Part shown: in pieces, positions 1 through 8,411 of the stretch
How positions within the stretch are numbered: position 1 is the stretch's first letter
Layout of the letters: each line of letters starts with the position of its first letter
Origin: Anaeromicrobium sp.
GTDB taxonomy: Bacteria; Bacillota; Clostridia; Peptostreptococcales; Thermotaleaceae
Length of the DNA stretch: 43,253 nucleotides
Direction of reading: 5' to 3'
Assembly (NCBI RefSeq): GCF_025210435.1
Contig: NZ_JAOART010000093.1
Location: 1-43,253, forward strand
Position numbers and translations under genes: made by a program
The notes under the pieces: model-generated
What the model was told of the DNA's origin: nothing
Seen by the model: the letters and a program-made list of their open reading frames with translations, nothing else
The model's database searches: none

Positions 1-64
1 TATTATATAATTTAACTATTTGTAATTTAAATTCATCTGTATATCTTTTAGATTTATTAGACAT
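1..64 (-). CDS. IS3-family-like transposase OrfA, N-terminal fragment cut by window edge
   Basis: Only the first 21 codons are inside the window. The minus-strand ATG at 64-62 follows a good ribosome site (GGAGGG, 72-77) and reads MSNKSKRYTDEFKLQIVKLY. This lysine-rich start with a YTDEFK..IVKLY helix resembles the helix-turn-helix N-terminus of IS3-family OrfA (transposase_8-type) proteins, which bind the element ends. The rest lies left of the window, so intactness cannot be judged. The element tip must lie between here and the first CRISPR repeat at 153, probably near 110-125 where the sequence reads CGTCCGAATAATTATTGTC, but no partner terminus is visible to confirm it. Confidence 0.6.
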   Translation of the reverse strand, partial: MSNKSKRYTDEFKLQIVKLYN

Positions 65-152
65 GATATTCCCTCCAATTATTGTTCATTTAATTCTATC
101 ACGTCCGAATAATTATTGTCTAATTAAGTATAACCTATCCAGCATTACTTTT

Positions 153-1771
153 ATTTCAATACATCCAATGTTTAGGTTCTCCGATTTGACGGATGTATGG
201 GGTCAAGGATACATATTCATATTTCAATACATCCAATGTTTAGGTTCTCCGGGCTTAGGCTCTCCTTGTTTGTTGGAGGATTGATAATTTCAATACATCC
301 AATGTTTAGGTTCTCCTTCTATTTTCTTTTATTTCTTCTATAGTAATATCATAATTTCAATACATCCAATGTTTAGGTTCTCCTTTAAATGAAAAGTTTG
401 TATGAAATCTATTATTGGCATTTCAATACATCCAATGTTTAGGTTCTCCACTTTTTTAATCTTCCAAAGCTGTTCCTCTAATCTAATTTCAATACATCCA
501 ATGTTTAGGTTCTCCTATACAGTATAATTTAAAATAAATCACTAATTTTAGATTTCAATACATCCAATGTTTAGGTTCTCCTTACCATATTAAAGCTAAT
601 ACCCTTTAATTCACCCCATTTCAATACATCCAATGTTTAGGTTCTCCCTGCTTTAAAATATCCTTTGTTTTCATCTGATAACATTTCAATACATCCAATG
701 TTTAGGTTCTCCCAACTTAATAGCAGTAGTTTAAGGGAGGAAAAAATATTTCAATACATCCAATGTTTAGGTTCTCCATGGAAGGGCACATCTATGTAAT
801 GTTGGAAGAAATGCATTTCAATACATCCAATGTTTAGGTTCTCCTCGATATTTGGGATGGTATTGGTTTGTTCATACTGAATTTCAATACATCCAATGTT
901 TAGGTTCTCCAGTGAGTGGAATGGGAAGAAGGCACAGGAAATGGACATTTCAATACATCCAATGTTTAGGTTCTCCCAGAGTTTTGGTCAGATCCTAAAG
1001 TTGTTGAAGAAAATTTCAATACATCCAATGTTTAGGTTCTCCCCACCCACATTTTCATATTATGGTTTTTATTAAAAAATTTCAATACATCCAATGTTTA
1101 GGTTCTCCGCTTTCGTTGTAGCCACCCATACGTGACCCTTTTTATTTCAATACATCCAATGTTTAGGTTCTCCTACATGGGTACGAGTTTCTAAGCCACA
1201 ATATTGGAAATTTCAATACATCCAATGTTTAGGTTCTCCTTGATAAAGTTATTACTATTGGAATTAAAGACAATGGCTCATTTCAATACATCCAATGTTT
1301 AGGTTCTCCTAATAAGCTAGGTCTCCCCTTATTATCATTACCCAAATTTCAATACATCCAATGTTTAGGTTCTCCTTTGCATTTTCCATATCAAATTCCC
1401 TCCTATTCTAATTTCAATACATCCAATGTTTAGGTTCTCCTTGCTGTAATTTGCAGAGTGTTTGGAAGGTGATAACAATTTCAATACATCCAATGTTTAG
1501 GTTCTCCTTACATAAATCCTTATAGTACAGATGATATTGTTGAATTTCAATACATCCAATGTTTAGGTTCTCCATTTAGGTGCAACACATATTATACATG
1601 CCGTTACAAATTTCAATACATCCAATGTTTAGGTTCTCCTATATGTACCTGATAAATATTGGCTAAGTGTAGACCTATTTCAATACATCCAATGTTTAGG
1701 TTCTCCATTCCCCTTCTAGAGTAAATCCATAGCATATGCGTATTTCAATACATCCAATGTTTAGGTTCTCC
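153..1771 (-). CRISPR. Type I-B CRISPR array, 25 repeats and 24 spacers
   Basis: A 30-bp repeat recurs 25 times, first at 153-182 and last at 1742-1771. On the plus strand it begins ATTTCAATACATCC and ends TTTAGGTTCTCC; I see no variant copy. Spacers are 35-40 nt, mostly 36. The minus strand is taken as the crRNA sense because the repeat then ends in ATTGAAAT, the usual 3' end and 8-nt tag of type I-B repeats, and because the cas operon reads leftward into the array. The leader is therefore on the right (1772 to about 1949), and the newest spacer should be 1707-1741. The leader-distal repeat at 153 is not degenerate, which is unusual for an old array end. Confidence 0.98.
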
Positions 1772-1949
1772 CATAGTAAAATGCACATTTGTATAAATAA
1801 CTTTTTTACTATTTCATAGTATTTGCAACACTTTCAAAGATTTTTTTCTAATGATTTTCATGCTTTAGTAAATCTATCTAAAAATTCTTCTTTTTCCTTG
1901 TAATTTCAATACTTCTAAGGATTTAACCTTTCTTAATCATTAGAAAATA
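1772..1949 (-). promoter_or_regulatory. CRISPR leader between cas2 and the array
   Basis: This AT-rich 178-bp stretch separates the cas2 stop from the first (newest) repeat and should hold the pre-crRNA promoter and the integration site for new spacers. No convincing -35/-10 pair is evident by eye. It contains a decayed repeat at 1903-1932 and a 13-bp perfect inverted repeat (1844-1856 with 1935-1947) that encloses it. The leader assignment rests on array orientation and position, not on a recognised motif. Confidence 0.7.
1903..1932 (-). repeat. Degenerate CRISPR repeat inside the leader
   Basis: On the plus strand the first 10 bases (ATTTCAATAC) are identical to the array repeat and 19 of 30 positions match overall. 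The best-kept part is the end that forms the crRNA 5' handle. It stands alone, 131 bp beyond the last true repeat, next to the end of cas2. Confidence 0.6.
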
Positions 1950-2237
1950 TTAAATAAACATCTCTTCATCTTGCAAAACATATTTGCCTATATGTTCTTC
2001 TTCAAAAAAACTCTGGTTCAATAATTTTATCATAGATACATAATCAACTTCCTTATCTATAATTTTATCTAAATCTTCTTTTAATTTCAACATCTTTGAT
2101 GGAGAAAGTTCACCTCTAAATACAGATTTTTGGTAGTGATTTAAATATTTTTTACACACTTTAAAAACCTTATTGCATCGCTTTTCTTCCACATCATAGA
2201 ATAAAAATACATAGTTATAATTGTATTTCTTAACCAT
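1950..2237 (-). CDS. cas2: CRISPR-associated endonuclease Cas2
   Basis: A 95-residue protein of normal Cas2 length. It has the N-terminal beta strand YVFLFYDV with the conserved aspartate at about residue 15, and the KVFKVCKKYLNHYQKSVFRGEL helix-strand region typical of the family. Cas2 is the dimeric core of the Cas1-Cas2 integrase that inserts new spacers at the leader end. The ATG lies one base after the cas1 stop, and its ribosome site (AAGGAG) is inside the last cas1 codons, so the two are translationally coupled. It is the last cas gene before the leader, an arrangement common in type I-B loci. Confidence 0.95.
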   Translation of the reverse strand: MVKKYNYNYVFLFYDVEEKRCNKVFKVCKKYLNHYQKSVFRGELSPSKMLKLKEDLDKIIDKEVDYVSMIKLLNQSFFEEEHIGKYVLQDEEMFI

Positions 2238-2238
2238 A

Positions 2239-3240
2239 TTACATCATCTCCTTTATATTAAAAGGTATAAATGGCATATCTTCTAATACAAATTTAACTA
2301 GCTTCAAAGCGTCTAACTTTATTGCCGTGTTATAAGATACTTTCCTTTTTAGTTTTGGATGTTTAAAGGTATCTTCTAATCTTTTATTTAATTCTCCTAT
2401 AAATATTTTTTTACCTTCTTCATTCATAAGGCAATACTCTAAATTTTTATCAAAGTGCTTGTCTACTTTTATCATTTTCCTATTAGCCAATGTTAATATG
2501 GTTCTAAATACAATTATAGGCTTAAACACTTCCGATAAATCTAAAGCTAATGAAAATCTACTTTCTGAGGGTTCATGTAAAAAGCTAATTCCTTGATTTA
2601 AATGAGTATGGTATATTTGTGTTATTGTTTTTGTATATAGGATACTATTTCCTAACGAAATCATTGCATTAATTGGGTTATCTGGAGGCCTTTTTACTCT
2701 TTTGAAAAATTCAAACTCTTCATTCAATACTAATCTAATTGAATCATAAAATGTTGCCCATATAGATCCCTCTACTGCCAAGATTTCTTTAATATTGTTG
2801 CATTTTTCTAGATTATTTACTAACTCATATCTAATAAAATCTATATTTCCTTTAATATGCTTATTCCCATTCTTATAATAGGTATATAGAACTTCTGATA
2901 TATTAATTCCAATTCCTCTAACTATAGATTTAGCTACTACCAATCTTTCATTGGTATATTTTAACCCCTGCCTTACGGTTATTCTCCCACTAATATATTT
3001 TTCTCTAGGAAAAAATGTACCTGAATAACTTCCATAATAGTTAAAAAAATGTAATACTATGTTGTTACTTGCTAGAAAATCTAATAATTTTGTATTTAAT
3101 GATACTTCATTTAAACAATATATTTCCTTTACTCCTTCTATAGGAATATAGTGATTTTTTGAATTTTTTCTAAAACATAAGGAATTATCTTTTCTCTTTA
3201 GATCTCCCTGTGACATTATGTATCTTACTGACTCTGCCAT
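2239..3240 (-). CDS. cas1: CRISPR-associated endonuclease Cas1 (type I-B)
   Basis: A 333-residue integrase subunit of the spacer acquisition complex. The metal-binding triad is intact: Glu157 in AVEGS, His222 in ISFLHEP and Asp234 in LALDLSEVFKP. The N-terminal beta domain (about 1-85) and helical catalytic domain (about 90-330) are of normal length. The start is supported by an AGGAGG ribosome site in the 13-bp gap after cas4 (stop at 3254). With Cas2 and Cas4 immediately around it, the adaptation module looks complete and functional. Confidence 0.96.
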   Translation of the reverse strand: MAESVRYIMSQGDLKRKDNSLCFRKNSKNHYIPIEGVKEIYCLNEVSLNTKLLDFLASNNIVLHFFNYYGSYSGTFFPREKYISGRITVRQGLKYTNERLVVAKSIVRGIGINISEVLYTYYKNGNKHIKGNIDFIRYELVNNLEKCNNIKEILAVEGSIWATFYDSIRLVLNEEFEFFKRVKRPPDNPINAMISLGNSILYTKTITQIYHTHLNQGISFLHEPSESRFSLALDLSEVFKPIIVFRTILTLANRKMIKVDKHFDKNLEYCLMNEEGKKIFIGELNKRLEDTFKHPKLKRKVSYNTAIKLDALKLVKFVLEDMPFIPFNIKEMM

Positions 3241-3253
3241 AAACTCCTCCTAA

Positions 3254-3748
3254 TCATAGAGCACAATATGTATAATATGCACACTTTTTACATTTGGCCA
3301 TTATCTTAACTCTAGGTATTTCTTCTGATAAAATAAGTTCTTTTATATGTTTTTCAGTTTTTTCTATTATCCGTATCATTTCATCTGTTAGTCTAAGTTC
3401 TAAAGTCTTTTTCACATTCCTATTTTTTTCTAGACAGATTAACTTACCCTTTTTAGTTATACCTTTTTTCTTCAATATGTATAGATAATATAAAACTTGC
3501 CATGATGCTGCCTTTATATCTGCATTGGATTTTTTATACTCTACTAAGTATTGGCCTTTTATTTTATCTATTTTTATATTTTCAATACTTATCTCAGCAT
3601 TTTTATTACTCTCTAATTTATTGTGATGGAGCTGTTTTCCTATCTTAACCAATTCACTATAATCTTCTAAATTGACTTTGTTACCATGTAGCCAACATTG
3701 TCTTTTACAATGTATATAATAATTAACTAAAGTTCCTGTAATTTTCAT
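3254..3748 (-). CDS. cas4: CRISPR-associated exonuclease Cas4
   Basis: A 164-residue RecB-like nuclease. The iron-sulfur cluster cysteines are visible: Cys14 and Cys18 near the N-terminus (YIHCKRQCW) and Cys153, Cys156 and Cys162 in the C-terminal CKKCAYYTYC. The core nuclease motif reads VEYKKS, followed by the WQVLYYLY helix matching the QxxxY motif. Cas4 trims prespacers and helps set PAM-dependent orientation with Cas1-Cas2. Its ATG overlaps the cas3 stop by four bases (ATGA), so translation is coupled. Confidence 0.94.
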   Translation of the reverse strand: MKITGTLVNYYIHCKRQCWLHGNKVNLEDYSELVKIGKQLHHNKLESNKNAEISIENIKIDKIKGQYLVEYKKSNADIKAASWQVLYYLYILKKKGITKKGKLICLEKNRNVKKTLELRLTDEMIRIIEKTEKHIKELILSEEIPRVKIMAKCKKCAYYTYCAL

Positions 3749-6285
3749 ATAAAAATATCTCCCTTTTGTGGAATCATTTCTTCTTCAAATAATATCCTAT
3801 GGAATTTTCCATCTTTAAAATATTTTTCTCCATCTTCTATATAGTACATATCTTCTATTTGTTCATCATCACTGTAATTCAATTCTTCATAAACTGAATA
3901 AATAAAATAGTTCATAACTTCCTTTATCTGAGATAATTTTATTTGTTTTTCAGTGTAGGCCATGTGCATATCTAGTAGTATTTCTTTAAATTTAGTCCAT
4001 ATTTCTTTTCCATCTATAATTTCATCTGTCATAGGATTTTTTAATTTATGAGCTATGAATACACTATAGGTTTTATCCTTTATTAGTTTTAAACTCTCAC
4101 ATAATTTCATATACTCTAAGTATTTTAAATTGTTTTTATAAATCTCATAAGAATTTTCATTATATTCTTTTTTTCTTTTATCTACTATATTTAATACTTC
4201 ATCATAGTACTTATCAAAATTTTTATTATTAAGTATATATCTATAGGATTCCTCTATCAGTGAAAATTCAGTTCTATAATCGTCTCTATAAACACTTTTT
4301 TCATCATCACAATGGAAAAAATATACCTTTGAATCATATTTTGTACTAGACCTATTTATCCTACCTAAGAACTGTTCCTCTGCTTCTAATATGGATATAT
4401 CTTTAAATCCTATATCCATATCTATATCTACTCCAGCCTCTATTACTTGGGTGCATACTACAATCACATCATCTAGCACATATTTATCATCCTTCTTTTC
4501 CTTTAATCTACTTAACAAGTCTTTTCGCACAAGAGCATTATCGTCACCTGTTAATTCAAATAACTTATCTTTAAATAAGGAATTTTCTTTAAGTCTATCG
4601 TAAAATTCTCTAGCACTTTTCTTTTTTATAAATTCTATTAATATTCTCTTTTGCCCTAGCTTTTCTCTATATTTTATAAATTCATTAGCAACTTCTTCCA
4701 CTTTCAATTTTCCCTTATCCAATAAAGAGTAGTCTAGATTTACTCTATCTTTAAATTTAGGGTTACTAAAATATATACTAGAATCTTTTATAAGACTTAC
4801 TCCCATATTTAGATTTTCACATAGCTTACTTATTTTAGGCAAAGTGGCTGACATGATTATAAACTTTATATTTAGTATTTTAGAATATAGGTCTAGCATA
4901 TTGGCTAACTCTTTCCATATACTAACCTTATAGCTTTGTATTTCATCTAATATAACTACACTATTACATATATGTATAAGAGGTATTTGAATTTCTCTTC
5001 CATTAGAAAATAAATAATTAAAAAAGTTCACATGACTTGTAAGAATACATGGATAATGTATAAAAAGTCTATCTAAATAGGATTTATCATAGTCTAGTAT
5101 TTCCTCTTTATCTATTTTGATTGGTTTTATAGAGTTTAATATGGCCATATCCTTTTTGTCAAAATATTCTGATACCACATCATAGGTTTGATCACATAGG
5201 GTATTGAATGGAAATACATAAAATAATCTATCTAATTTATTGTGTTTTAATAAGTTCAATCCTAAATTTAGAGAGTTGATAGTCTTTCCACTCCCTGTGG
5301 GAGCTTCTAGATAAAATATATTTTCTCCCATATTATTTAGTAAACTTTTTTCACTTTCTAAAAATATTTCACTTCGTACACTATTTATAGAATCTTTTTC
5401 AAAGGGACATTCTTCATCTTTACCATTTCTAAATTTTTCGTATTTTCTTATTCCCTTTAGAATAGGACTATTATTGAAATTTTCATATACAATATCCATG
5501 TTTTTTATTTGACCAAAATCCTTTATCTCTTCATTCATATAATCACTAGTGGCATAATAATCACAGGCTATAATCAAACTGTACAACAATTTATTTATTA
5601 AAAAAAATACATCTCCAGATTTTATATATTGGTTAATATTATCCATAAGCTTTTTAAATGTATTTTTTTCAAATGTATCTTCCCTTTTAATTATTCTTTC
5701 AGTATATATATAATTCATAACCTTATCATTATCATACTCCATATCCCTAACTAAAGTCTGGAGTTTTTCTCTATACTCATCTAGGTTCATTAAATAACTA
5801 TGATGTCTAGATATGGAATAAGAAAAGGAAATCAAAAATATTCTAAGCACATTTTTCTCATATTTATCTAAATTCATATTTTTTATTTCATCATAAAAAA
5901 TATCTATATACATAAGGGAAGATAATAGGCCATGGGTAGTGTCATTTGTGGCTTTTATATTATTAAACTCTTTATTTTTCATCTTTATCTTTTGAAAGGA
6001 TGGATTAATTTTTCCAAGATCATGATAATATATGGCTTTATGAAAGAGGTTCTTTACCATGTTTTTACCTTCCCTAGATAAGAATGACTCTTTATTTTTT
6101 TTGTTTATATAAAATTCATTTAATCCTCTATCCAGTATTTTTTCTATATTCTTTTCTTTATTAAGTTTCTTGTAATAACTAAATGTTAAGTCTAAATGTT
6201 CTTCTAGAGTTTCGTCCTGTTTATCTTTATGGGTGTGAGCTAAATATATATTTGAGTTATTCAAAATATCTTTTAATTTTTCCAT
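3745..6285 (-). CDS. cas3: CRISPR-associated helicase-nuclease Cas3 (HD plus DExH)
   Basis: An 846-residue fused nuclease-helicase that is recruited by Cascade and degrades target DNA. The HD nuclease domain is N-terminal: His17, the His88-Asp89 pair in YYHDLGK, His118 in TTHG and His161-His162. The helicase follows, with Walker A APTGSGKT (about 328-335), DEIQ (447-450), SAT (479-481) and motif VI QFLGRINRSS. All key residues are present, so it should be active. The ATG follows a GGAGG ribosome site. Unlike the tightly packed genes around it, it is preceded by a 62-bp gap holding a strong hairpin. Confidence 0.96.
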   Translation of the reverse strand: MEKLKDILNNSNIYLAHTHKDKQDETLEEHLDLTFSYYKKLNKEKNIEKILDRGLNEFYINKKNKESFLSREGKNMVKNLFHKAIYYHDLGKINPSFQKIKMKNKEFNNIKATNDTTHGLLSSLMYIDIFYDEIKNMNLDKYEKNVLRIFLISFSYSISRHHSYLMNLDEYREKLQTLVRDMEYDNDKVMNYIYTERIIKREDTFEKNTFKKLMDNINQYIKSGDVFFLINKLLYSLIIACDYYATSDYMNEEIKDFGQIKNMDIVYENFNNSPILKGIRKYEKFRNGKDEECPFEKDSINSVRSEIFLESEKSLLNNMGENIFYLEAPTGSGKTINSLNLGLNLLKHNKLDRLFYVFPFNTLCDQTYDVVSEYFDKKDMAILNSIKPIKIDKEEILDYDKSYLDRLFIHYPCILTSHVNFFNYLFSNGREIQIPLIHICNSVVILDEIQSYKVSIWKELANMLDLYSKILNIKFIIMSATLPKISKLCENLNMGVSLIKDSSIYFSNPKFKDRVNLDYSLLDKGKLKVEEVANEFIKYREKLGQKRILIEFIKKKSAREFYDRLKENSLFKDKLFELTGDDNALVRKDLLSRLKEKKDDKYVLDDVIVVCTQVIEAGVDIDMDIGFKDISILEAEEQFLGRINRSSTKYDSKVYFFHCDDEKSVYRDDYRTEFSLIEESYRYILNNKNFDKYYDEVLNIVDKRKKEYNENSYEIYKNNLKYLEYMKLCESLKLIKDKTYSVFIAHKLKNPMTDEIIDGKEIWTKFKEILLDMHMAYTEKQIKLSQIKEVMNYFIYSVYEELNYSDDEQIEDMYYIEDGEKYFKDGKFHRILFEEEMIPQKGDIFI

Positions 6286-6300
6286 ATTTCCTCCTTCCTT

Positions 6301-6350
6301 ATAATGAGAACTTGATTTTTCAAGTTCCCATTATTTTTTGAATATGCCTA
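6301..6350 (-). repeat. Hairpin and solo MITE tip at the cas5/cas3 junction
   Basis: On the minus strand the cas5 stop codon TAG is the first part of TAGGCATATTCAAAAAATAA (about 6331-6350), which matches the terminus of the 158-bp repeat family seen elsewhere in the window. It is followed by a 13-bp stem (one G-U pair) with arms AATGGGAACTTGA and TCAAGTTCTCATT around a four-base A loop. There is no U-run after the stem, so it is not an ordinary terminator. It may affect RNA stability or processing between the Cascade and cas3-adaptation halves of the operon. Confidence 0.65.
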
Positions 6351-7094
6351 AATCAATACTATATTTTTATTTTTGTCTACTATGATAGTCTGGTTGTCCA
6401 TATATTCTACAGCCCTATTAGAAAATCCTAATTCTCTGAATTCATACTTGTTATTGATAGGGTTTAACTCCACAGGCATATAGTCTTTAAATAAAAATGG
6501 AGTTTCATCCTCATCTACTGCTTCATACTCAAGTTTTGTTTTATCGTAATAAAATAAACTATGAATTTCTTCCACATCTTTTATTTCATTGTAATTCAGT
6601 ATTTGTCCATCACATATATTAGCCATATGATCATTTTTGCCTAAGTATGGAATATATTCTGCCTTCATGTGAAGTATATAATCTACTAATTTATCTTTCA
6701 GTAATTCATCTTTAAAATCATCTAAAGATACATAAATATCCCAAGATACATCCTCTAACCATTGTTCCCTTACTACTAAGTTACAGGGGTTACTCTTAGC
6801 ATCAATGTTAGCGTATCCTACAGAATTGTTAAACTCTATTATTTTTTTAGAGAAATATCCTCTTTTTTCACCTTTAGGAACTATACCTATCTTTATATTC
6901 TTTAATCTTTCATAAAACTCTGGATATTGTTCTTCCTTTTGTTGTGCGTAACCATTTAATCCAAGTATAGCTCCTAATATTCCATATATGGATATTTTAT
7001 GTATATGACTATATGTATAATAGGCATAAGAGTTTACATCTGGCTTTTTAAAATGTGCTGTCTTTCCTGATACATTGAATTTTAATATATTCAC
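6348..7094 (-). CDS. cas5b: Cascade subunit Cas5 (type I-B)
   Basis: A 248-residue RAMP protein. The opening MNILKFNVSGKTAHFKKP, followed by a YGILGAILGLNGY helix, is the typical Cas5 start of the I-B (Hmari) group; it caps the crRNA 5' handle and contacts Cas8b. The start codon is GTG (7094-7092), one base after the cas7 stop, with only a weak ribosome site, so it probably depends on coupling to cas7. The C-terminus ends in a stop codon shared with a repeat-element tip, so the last residues may have been altered by insertion. Confidence 0.9.
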   Translation of the reverse strand: MNILKFNVSGKTAHFKKPDVNSYAYYTYSHIHKISIYGILGAILGLNGYAQQKEEQYPEFYERLKNIKIGIVPKGEKRGYFSKKIIEFNNSVGYANIDAKSNPCNLVVREQWLEDVSWDIYVSLDDFKDELLKDKLVDYILHMKAEYIPYLGKNDHMANICDGQILNYNEIKDVEEIHSLFYYDKTKLEYEAVDEDETPFLFKDYMPVELNPINNKYEFRELGFSNRAVEYMDNQTIIVDKNKNIVLI

Positions 7095-7095
7095 C

Positions 7096-8034
7096 TTATA
7101 TCACTTCTCTCGTAAATATATTCAATAAACTAACCTTTTCTTTATCAATTCCTTCTATACTAATTTCATAAGGATTATAATAAAGTTCAATGTTCTCCAC
7201 TTCTTCTAAAACTTTTCCTGCTAATAGACTGTTTAATTTCGTAAAGTCTATTATAGTCTTTTCATCTTCTTTTTTCATAGAAACAAATTGAGCTAAATTA
7301 GGTAAAGCCATTTTGCTATTTTCTTTTAATTTTATAAATAGTCCATATTCATTATCACAACCAAATTTACTATTAGTTCCAAAGGCTGTAGTAGCTCTTA
7401 AACATCCATCTTTGTATTTTTCGTAGGCTTCTATTGTGTACCCTTCAAAATCATCTATAGTACTTACATAGTCATCATAGGCATAAGGATTAATAGAAAA
7501 TGGATATACATAGTGAGCTTCATCTACTACTATCTTAGTTCCTAATGAAGCTGCACCCGCATCTTCTGATTTAGCATTTCTAAATGGGGATAGTATATCT
7601 TGTATCTCCACACTAGTTTTTTCATATATATTCATTCCCTGACCTATTTGCACAGCTCCTGTTATGGATATATTTTGATTTTCCTCTGCAAAAGTAGCTC
7701 CAAAATTTTTTACATCTATAGCACTAAATAAATTTTTTAATACTTCCGTGCCCTTAGTTTTCTTTTTATCTAAAGTAGTATGAAATATTAGTTCATACCT
7801 TTCTTTTAAAGATCTCGGTCTTAAATCTTTTTTGTCTTCTTTAAAGGATTTTATGTATAATACACTCTCTCCTTCCACGTCCCAAAGATATTTTATAGGA
7901 TATTTAAAGGCCTTATCACTTCCATATATCTGATTATTTGAAGTACTCTTTGGTCTTCCTGTAAAATCTGCATTCCAATTTGACATCTTTGCACTAATAC
8001 CCACTAATCCAAATACTCTATTATTAAATTTCAT
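7096..8034 (-). CDS. cas7b: Cascade backbone subunit Cas7 (Csh2-type, I-B)
   Basis: A 312-residue RAMP protein beginning MKFNNRVFGLVGISAKMSNW, with GAVQIGQGMN and a middle region (KSEDAGAASLGTKIVVDEA, then HYVYPFSINPYAYD) typical of Cas7/Csh2. Several copies line the crRNA and form the filament of the surveillance complex. The ATG overlaps the cas8b stop by one base (TAATG) behind a GGAAAGG ribosome site, a coupling suited to a subunit needed in excess. Length and conserved regions look normal. Confidence 0.94.
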   Translation of the reverse strand: MKFNNRVFGLVGISAKMSNWNADFTGRPKSTSNNQIYGSDKAFKYPIKYLWDVEGESVLYIKSFKEDKKDLRPRSLKERYELIFHTTLDKKKTKGTEVLKNLFSAIDVKNFGATFAEENQNISITGAVQIGQGMNIYEKTSVEIQDILSPFRNAKSEDAGAASLGTKIVVDEAHYVYPFSINPYAYDDYVSTIDDFEGYTIEAYEKYKDGCLRATTAFGTNSKFGCDNEYGLFIKLKENSKMALPNLAQFVSMKKEDEKTIIDFTKLNSLLAGKVLEEVENIELYYNPYEISIEGIDKEKVSLLNIFTREVI

Positions 8035-8411
8035 TACCTTTCCTCCCTATTGTAAAAAATATTGTCCCCTAGGTAGCCCGCTAAAAAAATATCTTCATCT
8101 ATTTCCTTTTCCTTATTAAATGCTAAAGTCATAGACAATGCCTTGTTAAATTTTGAATAGTTCATTCTTATGGCATGACCATATCTTTTAAACCAAAATT
8201 TTAACTCATCATTTATTTTAGATACATTTTTATAGTTACAAATCCTCTCTACCACATCATGATTTTTATTTTTAGATTTCGATTGATTCATAAGGTAATA
8301 GGATATTTGCCCTGCCAAATATGAATATTCATATATATCCTCTAAGTCATGTGTTTCTTTGTCTAATATGGTTTTTTCTATATTGTTTCTCATTTCTTTT
8401 ATCTTTTTCAC
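8034..8411 (-). CDS. cas11b: Probable internal translation product Cas11b (small subunit) inside cas8b
   Basis: Within cas8b, in frame, AAGGGGAG (8427-8420) sits eight bases before a GTG codon (8411-8409). This would give a 125-residue product starting VKKIKEMRNN and ending at the cas8b stop. In several type I-B, I-C and I-D systems the small subunit is known to be translated from an internal site in the large-subunit gene, and 120-150 residues is the usual size. What is seen is the ribosome site, its spacing and the frame; that it is used is inference. Confidence 0.6.
   Translation of the reverse strand: MKKIKEMRNNIEKTILDKETHDLEDIYEYSYLAGQISYYLMNQSKSKNKNHDVVERICNYKNVSKINDELKFWFKRYGHAIRMNYSKFNKALSMTLAFNKEKEIDEDIFLAGYLGDNIFYNREER

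Noticed and set aside
63-284. ORF of 73 codons crossing the left edge of the CRISPR array
   Set aside because: It is made of repeat and spacer sequence, has no ribosome site and lies antisense to the transposase start.
751-948. 65-codon minus-strand ORF in the array
   Set aside because: The protein repeats NIGCIE-type segments because it translates CRISPR repeats; it is not a gene.
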